Of a stretch of 64,000 nt of DNA, positions 49,616 to 58,298 are shown in pieces (position 1 is the first letter of the stretch; the number at the start of each line of letters is the position of its first letter). A program made the translations under genes and the position numbers. The stretch spans positions 186,001-250,000 of the forward strand of contig NZ_JAUSSN010000006.1 in assembly GCF_030812335.1 (NCBI RefSeq). Direction: 5' to 3'. The notes beneath the pieces were generated by a model, which saw nothing but the letters and a program-made list of their open reading frames with translations, did not search any database and was not told where the DNA came from. Source of the stretch: Pseudarthrobacter oxydans. GTDB lineage: Bacteria > Actinomycetota > Actinomycetes > Actinomycetales > Micrococcaceae.

Positions 49616-50227
49616 GTGCCTGAAACCAATAAAGCTGACTTCTGGTTTGATCCGATGTGCCCCTTTGCCTGGGTGACGTCCCGCTGGATCAGCGAGGTGG
49701 AAGACGTCCGCGACATCAGCACCGAATGGCACGTCATGAGCCTCGCCATGCTCAACGAGGGCCGCGAGGAGCTCCCGGAGGAGTACAAGGCGTTCCTCAC
49801 CAAGGCCTGGGCGCCGGTACGGGTCATCACCGCCGCCGCCGAGCAGCACGGCACCGGGCACGTCAAGGCGCTGTACGACGCCATGGGCACCAAAATCCAC
49901 AATGAGGGCAACAAGGACATCGCCGAGGTCATCTCCAAGTCCCTCGCCGAGGTCGGTCTGCCGGCGGAACTCGCGGCGGCAGGCGAGAGCGATAAATTCG
50001 ACGCCACGCTGCGCACCAGCCACGAGGCCGGAATTTCGCTGGTGGGCCAGGACGTCGGCACACCCATCGTTGCCTTCAACGGCACCGCCTTCTTCGGCCC
50101 CGTACTCACGCGCATCCCGCGCGGAGAGGAAGCCGGCCGCCTGTGGGATGCCTCGGTGACCCTCGCATCGTTCCCGTACTTCTTCGAAATCAAGCGCAGC
50201 CGGACCGAAAGCCCCGTCTTCAACTAG
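49616..50227 (+). CDS. Mycothiol-dependent Rv2466c-like oxidoreductase (DsbA family)
   Basis: A 203-residue thioredoxin-fold protein with a helical insertion, similar to Mycobacterium Rv2466c, a mycothiol-linked nitroreductase/disulfide reductase. The active-site region is FWFDPMCPFAWVTSRW: the first Cys is kept but the CPWC resolving Cys is Ala, so it is a monothiol variant. The cis-Pro loop is GTPIVAFNG. GTG 49616 has AAGGAG (49603-49608). A strong terminator follows. The location after clpX fits a stress-response neighbourhood. Confidence 0.88.
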   Translation: MPETNKADFWFDPMCPFAWVTSRWISEVEDVRDISTEWHVMSLAMLNEGREELPEEYKAFLTKAWAPVRVITAAAEQHGTGHVKALYDAMGTKIHNEGNKDIAEVISKSLAEVGLPAELAAAGESDKFDATLRTSHEAGISLVGQDVGTPIVAFNGTAFFGPVLTRIPRGEEAGRLWDASVTLASFPYFFEIKRSRTESPVFN

Positions 50228-50269
50228 CCGCCCGGGCGGGCAATAAACGGCCCCCGGAGGGCAGCGGAA

Positions 50270-50309
50270 AGCCCCGGAAGAACTACTCTGATGTAGTTCT
50301 TCCGGGGCT
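50270..50309 (+). terminator. Terminator after the Rv2466c-like gene
   Basis: A perfect 17-bp stem (50270-50286 with 50293-50309) with a 6-nt loop. Confidence 0.88.
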
Positions 50310-50317
50310 CTTGTGCA

Positions 50318-50553
50318 TCCGCAACGCCGGGATCACAATAGAACTTACCCACTTCGAAAGAAGCGGGACGCAGGAACCAAAGATTCAGTGACACTCATCC
50401 GACGCAGCCTTCGGCAAAGTCAGATGATGGCTACCAGTGACGAGGTAGGAAGACCTGAAAATCCAAGGATCCTGCCAGATTGTCTAAGACGTCACGTGAC
50501 AATCGAAAAGTCGAAGCCCCACCAACGGCAACACGCTGATGGGGCTTCCCCTT
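50318..50553 (+). ncRNA. Candidate structured RNA (sRNA or cis-acting leader)
   Basis: This 235-bp gap is less GC-rich than its surroundings and contains several short hairpins in order. These are CCCACTTC-GAAA-GAAGCGGG (50348-50367, GNRA loop), a GCCTTCGGC UUCG-loop hairpin, GATTGTC...GACAATC (50478-50504), and a final GAAGCCCCA...TGGGGCTTC stem (about 50513-50547) followed by CCCCTTT, like a terminator. It contains no coding frame with protein-like character. It could be a free sRNA or a leader that attenuates the GH15 gene downstream. No Rfam class was recognised. Confidence 0.45.
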
Positions 50554-50619
50554 TGCCCAAAAACAGCTCTCGCCCAGCACAGCGTCACCGGACCGGCTCA
50601 GCCCACGAACAGGGTGCCC

Positions 50620-52458
50620 ATGAGCAGTGAACCCATCGCCGACTACGCCCTGCTCTCCGACTGCTCGTCAGCAGCCCTGGTCAGCGCCTCCGGCTCCGTC
50701 GACTGGCTGTGCTTCCCGCGTTTTGACAGCCCCTCGGTCTTCGGGCGGCTGCTTGGCCCCGACGCCGGGTACTGGTCGATCCGCCCCGTCGGCCCCCACA
50801 CCACCAGCCGCCGCTACGTCGGCCCCACGATGGTCCTGGAGACCACCCATACCGCCGCGGAAGGGAGCGTCACGGTTACCGACGCCCTCGTGCTGGGCGA
50901 CGGGAAGCGGGGCCACGACCTGGGCGCAGACTCACCCGCAACCCTGCTCCGCCAAGTGAGCTGCACCGCGGGAACGGCCGAGCTGGACATCGTCTTTAGC
51001 CCCCGCCCGGGCTACGGCCTCAGCCGTCCCGGGCTGCGCGCGGTCGACGGCGGAGTCGTGGCCAGCGCGGGAACCGGGCTGCTGGTCTTATCCAGTCCGG
51101 TCGCCTTCACGCTCCACGACGGCACCGCGAAGGCCCGGCTGACCCTTGCCGCCGGAGACGTTACCGGCTTCGCCCTCCAGCACCTGGCCGCGTCCGCCGG
51201 CGGCGAGCCTGGCTGGAGCCAGACCGGCATCAGCCGCCGGCTTGCCGACACCCTTCAGGGCTGGACCAGCTGGGCGGAAATGCACCAGCACTACCAGGGG
51301 CCCTGGCAGGAGCTCGTCGCCGGCAGCGGACGGGTTCTGCAGGCCCTCACCTACTACCCGACCGGAGCCATCGTGGCCGCCCCGACCACGTCGCTGCCGG
51401 AGGTGGCCGGGGGCACCCGCAACTGGGACTACCGGTACACCTGGATCCGCGACGCCAGCATGACCCTGCAGGCACTCTGGGTGTCCGCCTGCCCGGACGA
51501 GGCAGGGAAATTCTTCCAGTTCCTCGCCACGGTGGCGGCACGCCAGCTGGCCGGCGGCGAGGAGCTGCAGATCATGTTCGGCATCGGCGGGGAACGCGAG
51601 CTGCCCGAACGCGAGCTGGCGCACCTGCCCGGCTGGCGCGCCAGTACCCCGGTCCGGGTTGGCAACGGCGCCTGGAACCAGCGCCAGCTCGACGTCTACG
51701 GTGAGCTGCTCGACGCCGCAGCCACCTTGCCGGAGTATCTCGCCGGGCTCGCACCGGACACCCGGCGCTTCCTGGCCGATGCGGCCGATGCCGCCGCCGC
51801 ACGCTGGCGCTCGGCGGACCACGGCATCTGGGAGGTACGCGGGGAGCCACGCCACTATCTGCACTCCAAGCTCATGTGCTGGGTGGCCGTCGACAGGGCC
51901 ATCAGCCTGGCCGGGATCCTGGGGACGCCCGACCGGATCCCGGGTTGGGCGGAGGCTCGTGAGCAGATCGAGGCCTCCATCCGCGCCAACGGCTGGAGCC
52001 CTGCAGCGAATGCCTACACCCAGGCCTACGGCTCCGAGGATCTGGATGCGTCGGCCCTGATGCTCGCCATCGTGGGCTTCCTGCCCGCGGACGATCCGGG
52101 CATGCGCGCCACGATCGAGGCGATTGAACAACGGCTCACCGATCCCCGGGGCCTGGTCTACCGCTACCGCGCCGAAGACGGGTTCGCCGGCGAGGAGGGG
52201 ACCTTCCTGTTATGCACCTTCTGGCTGGCGCAGGCGCTGGCTCTCGCCGGCGAGACCGGCCGGGCGCGCGACGTCTTCGCGCGGGCCGCCGGGTTCGCCA
52301 CTGACCTGGGACTGCTGGCCGAGGAAATTGCTCCGGACAGCCGCGAGCTGCTGGGAAACTTCCCGCAGGCGTTCAGCCACATCGGCCTTGTCAACGCGGC
52401 CTGGGCCATCAGCGAAGCGGAACGGCACAGCCGGGGTTCCGGAGGGCAGCAGCGGTAG
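50620..52458 (+). CDS. Glycoside hydrolase family 15 protein (trehalase/glucoamylase-like)
   Basis: A 612-residue (alpha/alpha)6-barrel enzyme expected to act on trehalose or alpha-glucans. An N-terminal beta-domain (LVSASGSVDWLCFPRFDSPSVFGRLL) is followed by the barrel. NWDYRYTWIRDASMTLQAL is the substrate-binding block. The likely general acid is Glu near 405 (GIWEVRGEPRHYLHSKLM), and a second catalytic Glu lies near 523 (EEGTFLLCTFW). No signal peptide is seen, so it is cytosolic like mycobacterial GH15 trehalases. ATG 50620 is chosen as the first codon of the conserved N-terminus; a structured RNA candidate precedes it. Confidence 0.88.
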   Translation: MSSEPIADYALLSDCSSAALVSASGSVDWLCFPRFDSPSVFGRLLGPDAGYWSIRPVGPHTTSRRYVGPTMVLETTHTAAEGSVTVTDALVLGDGKRGHDLGADSPATLLRQVSCTAGTAELDIVFSPRPGYGLSRPGLRAVDGGVVASAGTGLLVLSSPVAFTLHDGTAKARLTLAAGDVTGFALQHLAASAGGEPGWSQTGISRRLADTLQGWTSWAEMHQHYQGPWQELVAGSGRVLQALTYYPTGAIVAAPTTSLPEVAGGTRNWDYRYTWIRDASMTLQALWVSACPDEAGKFFQFLATVAARQLAGGEELQIMFGIGGERELPERELAHLPGWRASTPVRVGNGAWNQRQLDVYGELLDAAATLPEYLAGLAPDTRRFLADAADAAAARWRSADHGIWEVRGEPRHYLHSKLMCWVAVDRAISLAGILGTPDRIPGWAEAREQIEASIRANGWSPAANAYTQAYGSEDLDASALMLAIVGFLPADDPGMRATIEAIEQRLTDPRGLVYRYRAEDGFAGEEGTFLLCTFWLAQALALAGETGRARDVFARAAGFATDLGLLAEEIAPDSRELLGNFPQAFSHIGLVNAAWAISEAERHSRGSGGQQR

Positions 52459-52605
52459 AGTGCCCGCCGGGCAGATCCGAAGGAACAAGCCCGGCGGCGC
52501 CGCTGTTGCCTCCAATGGCAGGGCACCGGTCCGGGGCCGGGAGCTCCATGCATCCCGCCCGGCAGTGTCCTATGTCCTGTACCCACCTGCGAACATCGGA
52601 GCGCC

Positions 52606-52899
52606 ATGCCCATTACAGCCCACCTTGACCTGACCCTCAAAGCGGAAGCCCTGCCCACGGCGCCGGCCGTGTTCCGCGAGATTCTCTCCGGTACGCGGGC
52701 CTTCGCCGGATGCCTCGGTGTCGAGGTGCTGGTCGACAGCAAGGATCCGGCGCACTTTCTTGTGGTGGAACAGTGGGCGTCGCTGGAGCACGACGCCGCC
52801 TACCGTGCGTGGCGGGCCGGCGACGGCGCGAGCGGGCTGGGGGAGCTCCTGTCCGCCCCACCGGTGCTGACGCACTTCGAGACCTCCTTCGAAGTCTGA
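52606..52899 (+). CDS. Antibiotic biosynthesis monooxygenase (ABM) domain protein
   Basis: A 97-residue single ABM ferredoxin-like domain (YgiN/quinol monooxygenase type). The strands ITAHLDLTLKAEA and HFLVVEQWASLEHDAAYRAWR carry the conserved Glu-Gln-Trp and His positions, and TRAFAGCLGVEVL is the central strand. The substrate is unknown. GGAG lies just before ATG 52606. It is convergent with valS. Confidence 0.85.
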   Translation: MPITAHLDLTLKAEALPTAPAVFREILSGTRAFAGCLGVEVLVDSKDPAHFLVVEQWASLEHDAAYRAWRAGDGASGLGELLSAPPVLTHFETSFEV

Positions 52900-52995
52900 G
52901 GCCCGGCCCGCACGACCCTTGGAACAGCGCGGGGGCTCCCCGCGCGGCCTGAGCCGGGCGGGGAGCCCCCGTCGTGGGTGCCGTGACGGCGGCCC

Positions 52996-55614
52996 TTAGG
53001 CCTGCGCGGGCTCCTCGGCCGGCGCCAGGACGACGTCGCTGACGGTCAGGTCGCCGTCGCCCACCGCCAGGGTCAGCTCGCGGGCATTGGCCGCGGCCTT
53101 GAGGTCGGCCAGGCCGGCCTTCAGCTGGATGGTGAGGGACTCCGAGGCCGTGATGGTCGCGGACAGCACCTCGGTGCGCTGCTTGACCTTGGCTTCCGAC
53201 TTGGCCTTGCGGATGCCGCTGAGCGCGGTACCGACGGTGGCCAGCAGGTTCGTGTCGCCGTCGATCGTGGTGGCGGACGGCCACGGGGCGCGGTGCACCG
53301 AACCGGTGCGCCACCAGCTCCAGACCTCCTCCGTGGCGAACGGCAGGAACGGGGCGAACAGGCGCAGCAGCGTGTCCAGGCTCGTCGCCAGCGCCGCGAG
53401 GACGGACGCCTGCTCGGCCTCGCCGGCGGCGCCGTAGGCACGGTCCTTGATGAGCTCCACGTAGTCATCGGTGAAGTGCCAGAAGAAGCTCTCCGTGATC
53501 TGCAGGGCCCGGGCGTAGTCGTAATTCTCAAACGCCTTCGTGGCCTGCTGGACCACATCGGAGAGCTGGGCCAGCACGGCCCGGTCCAAGGGGTTGCTGA
53601 GCACGGACAGGTCACCGGACACCACCGAGTTCTCCGTGGCGCCCAGGTTCAGCACAAACTTGGAGGCGTTGAGCAGCTTGATCGCCAGCCGGCGGCCGAT
53701 CTTCATCTGCGCGATCTCGTAGGCCGTGTCCGCGCCGAGCTTGGCGGAGGCCGCCCAGTAGCGGACCGCGTCCGAGCCGAACTCCTCCAGCACATCGGTG
53801 GGGACGATCACGTTGCCCTTGGACTTGGACATCTTCTTGCGGTCCGGGTCCAGGATCCAGCCGGAAATCGCCGCGTGCTTCCACGGCACGGTGTCCTGCA
53901 GGGCGTCCGCGCGCACCGCGGAGGAGAACAGCCAGGTCCGGATGATGTCGTGGCCCTGCGGGCGCACGTCGAAGGGGTAGACCTTGGCGAAGAGCGCCTC
54001 GTCGGTGCTCCAGCCGCCCACGATCTGCGGGGTCAGCGAGGATGTCGCCCAGGTGTCCAGCACATCGGCGTCACCGGTGAAGCCGCCCGGCAGGTCGCGC
54101 TGGGCCTCCTGATAACCCGGTGCCGCGTCCGCGGCGGGGTCCACCGGCAGCTGCGCGTCGGACGGGACGAGGGGAGTTGCGAAGTCCGGGTTGCCGTCGG
54201 CGTCGAGCGGGTACCAGACGGGCACCGGCACGCCGAAGAACCGCTGGCGGGACACGAGCCAGTCGCCGTTCAGGCCGGAGATCCAGTTCTCGTAGCGTGA
54301 GCGCATAAAGGCAGGGTGGAAATCGATCTCGTGGCCGCGGGCAATGAGCCGCTCGCGGCGCTCCGCGTCCCGGCCGCCGTTGCGGATGTACCACTGGCGC
54401 GAGGTCACGACCTCGAGGGGCTTGTCGCCCTTTTCGAAGAAGTTCACCGGGTGCATGATCTTCTTCGGCTCGCCGTCCAGGAGTTCCGCGGCGGCCAGGA
54501 GCTCCACCACGCCTTCCTTGGCGCTGAAGACCGTCTTGCCGGCGATCGACTCGAAGGTCGCGCGGCCCTCGGCGGTTGTGATCCACTCCGGGGTTTCGCC
54601 GATGATGCGCCCGTCGCGGCCCACGATCGCCCGGGTGGGCAGCTGGAGTTCGCGCCACCAGGTGACGTCGGTCAGGTCGCCGAAGGTGCAGACCATGGCG
54701 ATGCCGGAGCCCTTGTCCGCCTTGGCGAGCGGGTGGGCCTTGACCTCCACCTCGACGCCGAACAGGGGGGAGGTGACCTTCTTGCCGAACAGCGGCTGGT
54801 ACCGCTCGTCGTCGGGGTTCGCCACCAGGGCGGCGCAGGCGGCCAGCAGTTCCGGGCGCGTGGTCTCGATGTAGATCTTCTCGCCGTCTTCGGTGAAGAA
54901 GGGGTAGCGGTAGTACGCGCCGGCGACCTCGCGGTCCTCAAGCTCGGCCTGGGCCACGGCGGTGCGGAAGGTGACATCCCACAGGGTGGGTGCCTCGGCC
55001 ATGTACGCGTCGCCGGCGGCGAGGTTCGCCAGGAAGGCGCGCTGGGAGATGGCCCGGGACTTGTCGTCAATCGTGCGGTAGGTCAGGTCCCAGTCCACGG
55101 ACAGGCCGAGCGTCTGGAACAGGTTCTCGAAGACCTTCTCGTCCTCGACGGCGAGCTCCTCACACAGCTCGATGAAGTTCCGGCGCGAGACGACGTCGAA
55201 GTCGCGCTGGTTCTTGGCGGGCTCGGCCGGGGGCCGGTAGCCGGCGTCGTACGCGGTGGTCGGGTCGCAGCGCACGCCGTAGTAGTTCTGCACACGGCGC
55301 TCGGTGGGCAGGCCGTTGTCGTCCCAGCCCATCGGGTAGAACACGTTCTTGCCGGTCATGCGCTGGTAGCGGGCCAGGACGTCGGTCTGGGTGTAGGAGA
55401 ACATGTGGCCGACGTGCAGCGATCCCGACGCCGTGGGCGGGGGAGTGTCGATCGAGTACACCTGCTCCCGCGTGGTGTCCGGGTTGAACTTGTAGGTCCC
55501 TTCGTCAAGCCAGCGCCGGGTGAGGGCGTCTTCCAGCCCCTCCAGGGCGGGCTTGTCCGGAACGTTGATGGGGGCGGTGGTGGGCGTGTCTGTACCCTGC
55601 GTGTCTTCAGCCAT
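52996..55614 (-). CDS. valS: Valyl-tRNA synthetase
   Basis: A class I synthetase of 872 residues. The HIGH-type motif is SGSLHVGHMFSYTQTD (about 60-75) and the KMSKS loop is RKKMSKSKGN (about 600). The PMGWDDNGLPTERRVQ region and the editing domain lie between. The open frame extends upstream to 55977, but ATG 55614 (MAEDTQG) is the family-like start with GGAAG upstream. No T-box is visible for this gene. It is convergent with the ABM gene. Confidence 0.95.
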   Translation of the reverse strand: MAEDTQGTDTPTTAPINVPDKPALEGLEDALTRRWLDEGTYKFNPDTTREQVYSIDTPPPTASGSLHVGHMFSYTQTDVLARYQRMTGKNVFYPMGWDDNGLPTERRVQNYYGVRCDPTTAYDAGYRPPAEPAKNQRDFDVVSRRNFIELCEELAVEDEKVFENLFQTLGLSVDWDLTYRTIDDKSRAISQRAFLANLAAGDAYMAEAPTLWDVTFRTAVAQAELEDREVAGAYYRYPFFTEDGEKIYIETTRPELLAACAALVANPDDERYQPLFGKKVTSPLFGVEVEVKAHPLAKADKGSGIAMVCTFGDLTDVTWWRELQLPTRAIVGRDGRIIGETPEWITTAEGRATFESIAGKTVFSAKEGVVELLAAAELLDGEPKKIMHPVNFFEKGDKPLEVVTSRQWYIRNGGRDAERRERLIARGHEIDFHPAFMRSRYENWISGLNGDWLVSRQRFFGVPVPVWYPLDADGNPDFATPLVPSDAQLPVDPAADAAPGYQEAQRDLPGGFTGDADVLDTWATSSLTPQIVGGWSTDEALFAKVYPFDVRPQGHDIIRTWLFSSAVRADALQDTVPWKHAAISGWILDPDRKKMSKSKGNVIVPTDVLEEFGSDAVRYWAASAKLGADTAYEIAQMKIGRRLAIKLLNASKFVLNLGATENSVVSGDLSVLSNPLDRAVLAQLSDVVQQATKAFENYDYARALQITESFFWHFTDDYVELIKDRAYGAAGEAEQASVLAALATSLDTLLRLFAPFLPFATEEVWSWWRTGSVHRAPWPSATTIDGDTNLLATVGTALSGIRKAKSEAKVKQRTEVLSATITASESLTIQLKAGLADLKAAANARELTLAVGDGDLTVSDVVLAPAEEPAQA

Positions 55615-55710
55615 GGGCCCAATTCTTCCATTACTTCGGCCACTGAAGACACCGCCGAGGGGTTGTCCGGGTCGGGCCGCGGCGGAAGTGACGTGAAGTA
55701 GCATGCGCAG

Positions 55711-55865
55711 ATGGGCGAATCTCACGGAAGTCCTGCCGGAATCTTCGCGATCAAGCGCATCTATGACGAACCCGCCGACGACGACGGCTGACGCTGCTGT
55801 TCGGGGCCAGGGACCCGCAGACCAACCACGCCCGGGTGCTGCAGGAGTTCCTCGCGCGGGATTGA
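55711..55865 (+). pseudogene. DUF488 gene remnant with internal deletion
   Basis: The 5' part encodes IFAIKRIYDEPADDDG, the conserved N-terminus of DUF488 proteins, then stops at TGA. In the next frame LTLLFGARDPQTNHARVLQEFL, the conserved C-terminal block, runs to a stop at 55865. About 65-70 codons of the core are missing at a junction near 55788. A TAGCAT box (55699-55704) still sits 6 nt before the ATG, so the remnant is probably transcribed and makes a 25-residue peptide. Confidence 0.8.
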
Positions 55866-55877
55866 ACCGGGGCTGAG

Positions 55878-55911
55878 CCGTTAGCGGCCCAGCGGCGCTG
55901 TCGCGCCGTGG
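55878..55911. repeat. Repeat copy 1 near IS110
   Basis: A 34-bp sequence beginning CCGTTAGCGGCCCAGCGGCG is repeated at 56034-56067 with one base change. Confidence 0.85.
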
Positions 55912-56033
55912 TGGGAGAAAGCACGGGGTCTGCCCGCCGTCGGCCTCTGGCAATGCTCCTGGCTGAGGGTCGATCATGGATACGTCTGCCGCGGTCGACG
56001 CCGGTTCAACCTTGGTGCTGCTGTTGAGCCTGC

Positions 56034-56067
56034 CCGTTAGCGGCCCAGCGGCGCTGCCGCGCCGTGG
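56034..56067. repeat. Repeat copy 2 near IS110
   Basis: The second copy of the 34-bp repeat; its left flank GAGCCTGCCCGTTAGCG recurs again at about 56067-56083, directly at the suspected left end of the IS110 element. Confidence 0.85.
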
Positions 56068-56084
56068 AGCCTGCCCGTTAGCGT

Positions 56085-56210
56085 GGCGCGGAGGACTTCC
56101 ACGGGAACCGTGGATTGTTGCTTTGGAGCACGAGTGTTAGATTCCTGATTTGTTCCCTGTCCTCCCCGCGGCAGACGCTCACATAACCGGGTCAGGGTGG
56201 CAGGAGGAAC
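56085..56210 (+). ncRNA. Possible bridge RNA in the IS110 left end
   Basis: IS110-group elements encode a structured bridge RNA in the non-coding left end that guides target and donor recognition. Here the left end has a perfect TCCACGG-GAA-CCGTGGA hairpin (56098-56114), followed by a stretch with a CCCTG...CAGGG pairing (about 56155-56198) that could form an internal loop. Position and structure fit; sequence identity to a known bridge RNA was not checked. Confidence 0.35.
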
Positions 56211-56214
56211 AGTC

Positions 56215-57453
56215 ATGGATATCGTTCACGACCGGGCTGTCGGCATGGATATTTCGAAACGCGACGCGAAGGTCTGTCTGCGTGTTCCCGGTAAGCGTGC
56301 CGGGACCTTTACCTCCACGGTCACCACCTGGGGCGCGACCACCGGGCAGATTCTTCAGCTGCGGGATTTCCTCGAACACGAGCACGTCACCACCGTGGTG
56401 ATGGAAGCGACCAGTGATTACTGGAAACCGTTCTTCTATCTGCTCGAAGAGACGCTGCCGGTGATGCTCGTCAATGCCAAGGCCGCACGGAACATCCCGG
56501 GCCGCAAAACCGATGTCTCCGACGCGGCCTGGCTGGCCCAACTCGGCGCGCACGGCCTGCTCCGGGCCTCGTTCGTCCCGCCGGAGCCGATCCGTGAACT
56601 GCGGGACCTGACCCGGGCCCGGGCGATCGCCACCCGTGACCGGACCCGGGAAATCCAGCGCCTGGAGAAGTTCCTGGAAGGCTCCGGGATCAAGCTCTCC
56701 TCGGTGGTCTCGGACCTCAACGGCGTCTCGTCCCGGGCCATGCTCGAGGCCCTCATCAACGGCGAACGCAACCCGGAAGTCCTCGCCGGCCTCGCCAAGG
56801 GAACCCTGCGCTCCAAAATCCCCGAGCTCGTCGACGCGCTGACCGGCCGGTTCAAGGCCCACCACGCGTTCATGGCCCGGCTGCACCTGGACCAGATCGA
56901 TGCCCAGTCCCGCATCATCGACGCGCTCACCGGCCGAATCGAGGAAGCGATGACACCCTTTCGTGCCGCCAGGGAATTCCTGGCCACCATCCCCGGAGTC
57001 TCACTCAAAGTCGCCGACGTGATCATCTCCGAAACCGGGGCGGACATGTCCCGCTTCGAAACCCCCGGCCAGCTCGCGTCCTGGACCGGAGTCTGTCCCG
57101 GCTCCAACGAATCCGCCGGCCGGATCAAATCCGCGCACATCCTGCCCGGCAACAAATACCTCAAAGCCGCCCTGGGCACCGCCGCACTCTCCGCGTCCCG
57201 GAACAAGGACACCTACCTGGCCGCCAAATACCGGCGCATCGCAGCCCGCCGCGGACCGATGAAAGCCATCGTCGCCATCGAACACTCGATCCTCACTGCA
57301 GCCTGGCACCTGCTCGCCGACGGCGAATGCTATGCCGACCCCGGCGCCGATCACTTCACCCGACTCGACCCGATCAAAGCCAAAAACAACGCCATCAGAA
57401 AGCTCAACAGCCTGGGTTTTGACGTCACTGTCACCCCGGCCACCGCAGCCTGA
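56215..57453 (+). CDS. IS110-family transposase/recombinase
   Basis: A 412-residue recombinase. The N-terminal DEDD domain has GMDISKRDAKV (D), VVMEATSDYW (E) and GRKTDVSDAAWLAQL (D, D). A helical linker (residues about 150-250) leads to the C-terminal Transposase_20 domain with IPGVSLKVADVI and the conserved Ser region PGSNESAGRI, then GNKYLKAALG. The frame is intact, so it may be active. AGGAGG (56202-56207) precedes ATG 56215. Confidence 0.95.
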   Translation: MDIVHDRAVGMDISKRDAKVCLRVPGKRAGTFTSTVTTWGATTGQILQLRDFLEHEHVTTVVMEATSDYWKPFFYLLEETLPVMLVNAKAARNIPGRKTDVSDAAWLAQLGAHGLLRASFVPPEPIRELRDLTRARAIATRDRTREIQRLEKFLEGSGIKLSSVVSDLNGVSSRAMLEALINGERNPEVLAGLAKGTLRSKIPELVDALTGRFKAHHAFMARLHLDQIDAQSRIIDALTGRIEEAMTPFRAAREFLATIPGVSLKVADVIISETGADMSRFETPGQLASWTGVCPGSNESAGRIKSAHILPGNKYLKAALGTAALSASRNKDTYLAAKYRRIAARRGPMKAIVAIEHSILTAAWHLLADGECYADPGADHFTRLDPIKAKNNAIRKLNSLGFDVTVTPATAA

Positions 57454-57483
57454 GGCACCTTACTTTCGTATTAGGGTGGTGCC

Positions 57484-58257
57484 ATGACTGAAGGAATCGA
57501 CATCAAGACATCAGCAGCCAAAGCAGCGGTTGTCACCGGCGCCAGCACCGGAATCGGCGAGGCCACCGTGCGTGCGCTTCGGACCGAGGGGTGGACCGTG
57601 TACGCCGTCGCCCGCCGCGCGGACCGGCTGGAGGCGCTCGCCGCGGAAACCGGTGCCGTCGCGCTTCCGGCGGACGTGACCGACGACGCCGACGTCGCCC
57701 GGCTCCTGGACGAGGTGACCGGCGCCGGCGGCATCGACACGCTCATCAACATCGCCGGCGGCGCCCGCGGCGCGGACAAGGTCGCGGAGGCCAAGACCGA
57801 GGACTGGGAATGGATGTTCGAGGTCAACGTCCTGGGCACCATGAAACTCATCCGGGCGTTCCTTCCGATGCTGCGCGCCTGCGGTGAAGGCACCGTCCTG
57901 AACCTGACGTCGACGGCGGGACTGTCCGCTTACGAGGGCGGCGGCGGCTACAACGCGGCCAAGTTCGCCCAGCACGCGCTCACCGGCGCCCTGCGCCTCG
58001 AGGAGGCCGAGCACAATCTCCGCGTGATCGAGGTCGCCCCCGGTCTGGTCCAGACGGAGGAGTTCGCGCTGAACCGCCTCGGCGACCAGTCGGCCGCCGC
58101 CAAGGTGTACCAGGGCGTCGAGAAGCCGCTCACCGCGGCGGACGTCGCCGACGTCGTCCGTTACGCTGTCGTCGCGCCGCACCACGTCAACCTGGACCAG
58201 ATCGTGATCCGCCCGGTGGCGCAGGCCGCCAACTACAAGCTGATCCGCAAGGGCTAA
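57484..58257 (+). CDS. SDR family oxidoreductase
   Basis: A 257-residue short-chain dehydrogenase with VVTGASTGIG (15-25), NIAGG in place of the usual NNAG, a Ser in NLTSTAGLSAY and the catalytic Y-x-x-x-K in GGYNAAKFAQ. The C-terminus (NLDQIVIRPVAQAANYK) is typical of YdfG/serine-3-dehydrogenase-like members that oxidise small hydroxy acids. ATG 57484 lies 6 nt after a TAGGGT box (57472-57477). The IS110 element ends within 30 bp upstream, so its original -35 region may have been replaced. Confidence 0.88.
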   Translation: MTEGIDIKTSAAKAAVVTGASTGIGEATVRALRTEGWTVYAVARRADRLEALAAETGAVALPADVTDDADVARLLDEVTGAGGIDTLINIAGGARGADKVAEAKTEDWEWMFEVNVLGTMKLIRAFLPMLRACGEGTVLNLTSTAGLSAYEGGGGYNAAKFAQHALTGALRLEEAEHNLRVIEVAPGLVQTEEFALNRLGDQSAAAKVYQGVEKPLTAADVADVVRYAVVAPHHVNLDQIVIRPVAQAANYKLIRKG

Positions 58258-58298
58258 GCATCCCCGCCGGGGCGCGGCGTTCACCCGGTTACCGAAGG

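Larger units (their letters stand above)
56068..57471 (+). mobile_element. IS110-family insertion sequence
   Basis: About 1.4 kb: a non-coding left part (about 130-150 bp), the transposase gene and a right end of at most 30 bp, because the next gene starts 31 bp after the transposase stop. This long-left, short-right layout is that of the IS110 group. Exact ends cannot be set from one copy, since the family lacks terminal inverted repeats and makes little or no target duplication. Confidence 0.7.

Noticed and set aside
50318..50553. A c-di-AMP (ydaO) riboswitch
   Set aside because: GGAACCAA-like bases occur, but the other conserved blocks of that class do not line up, so it is left as an unknown structured RNA.
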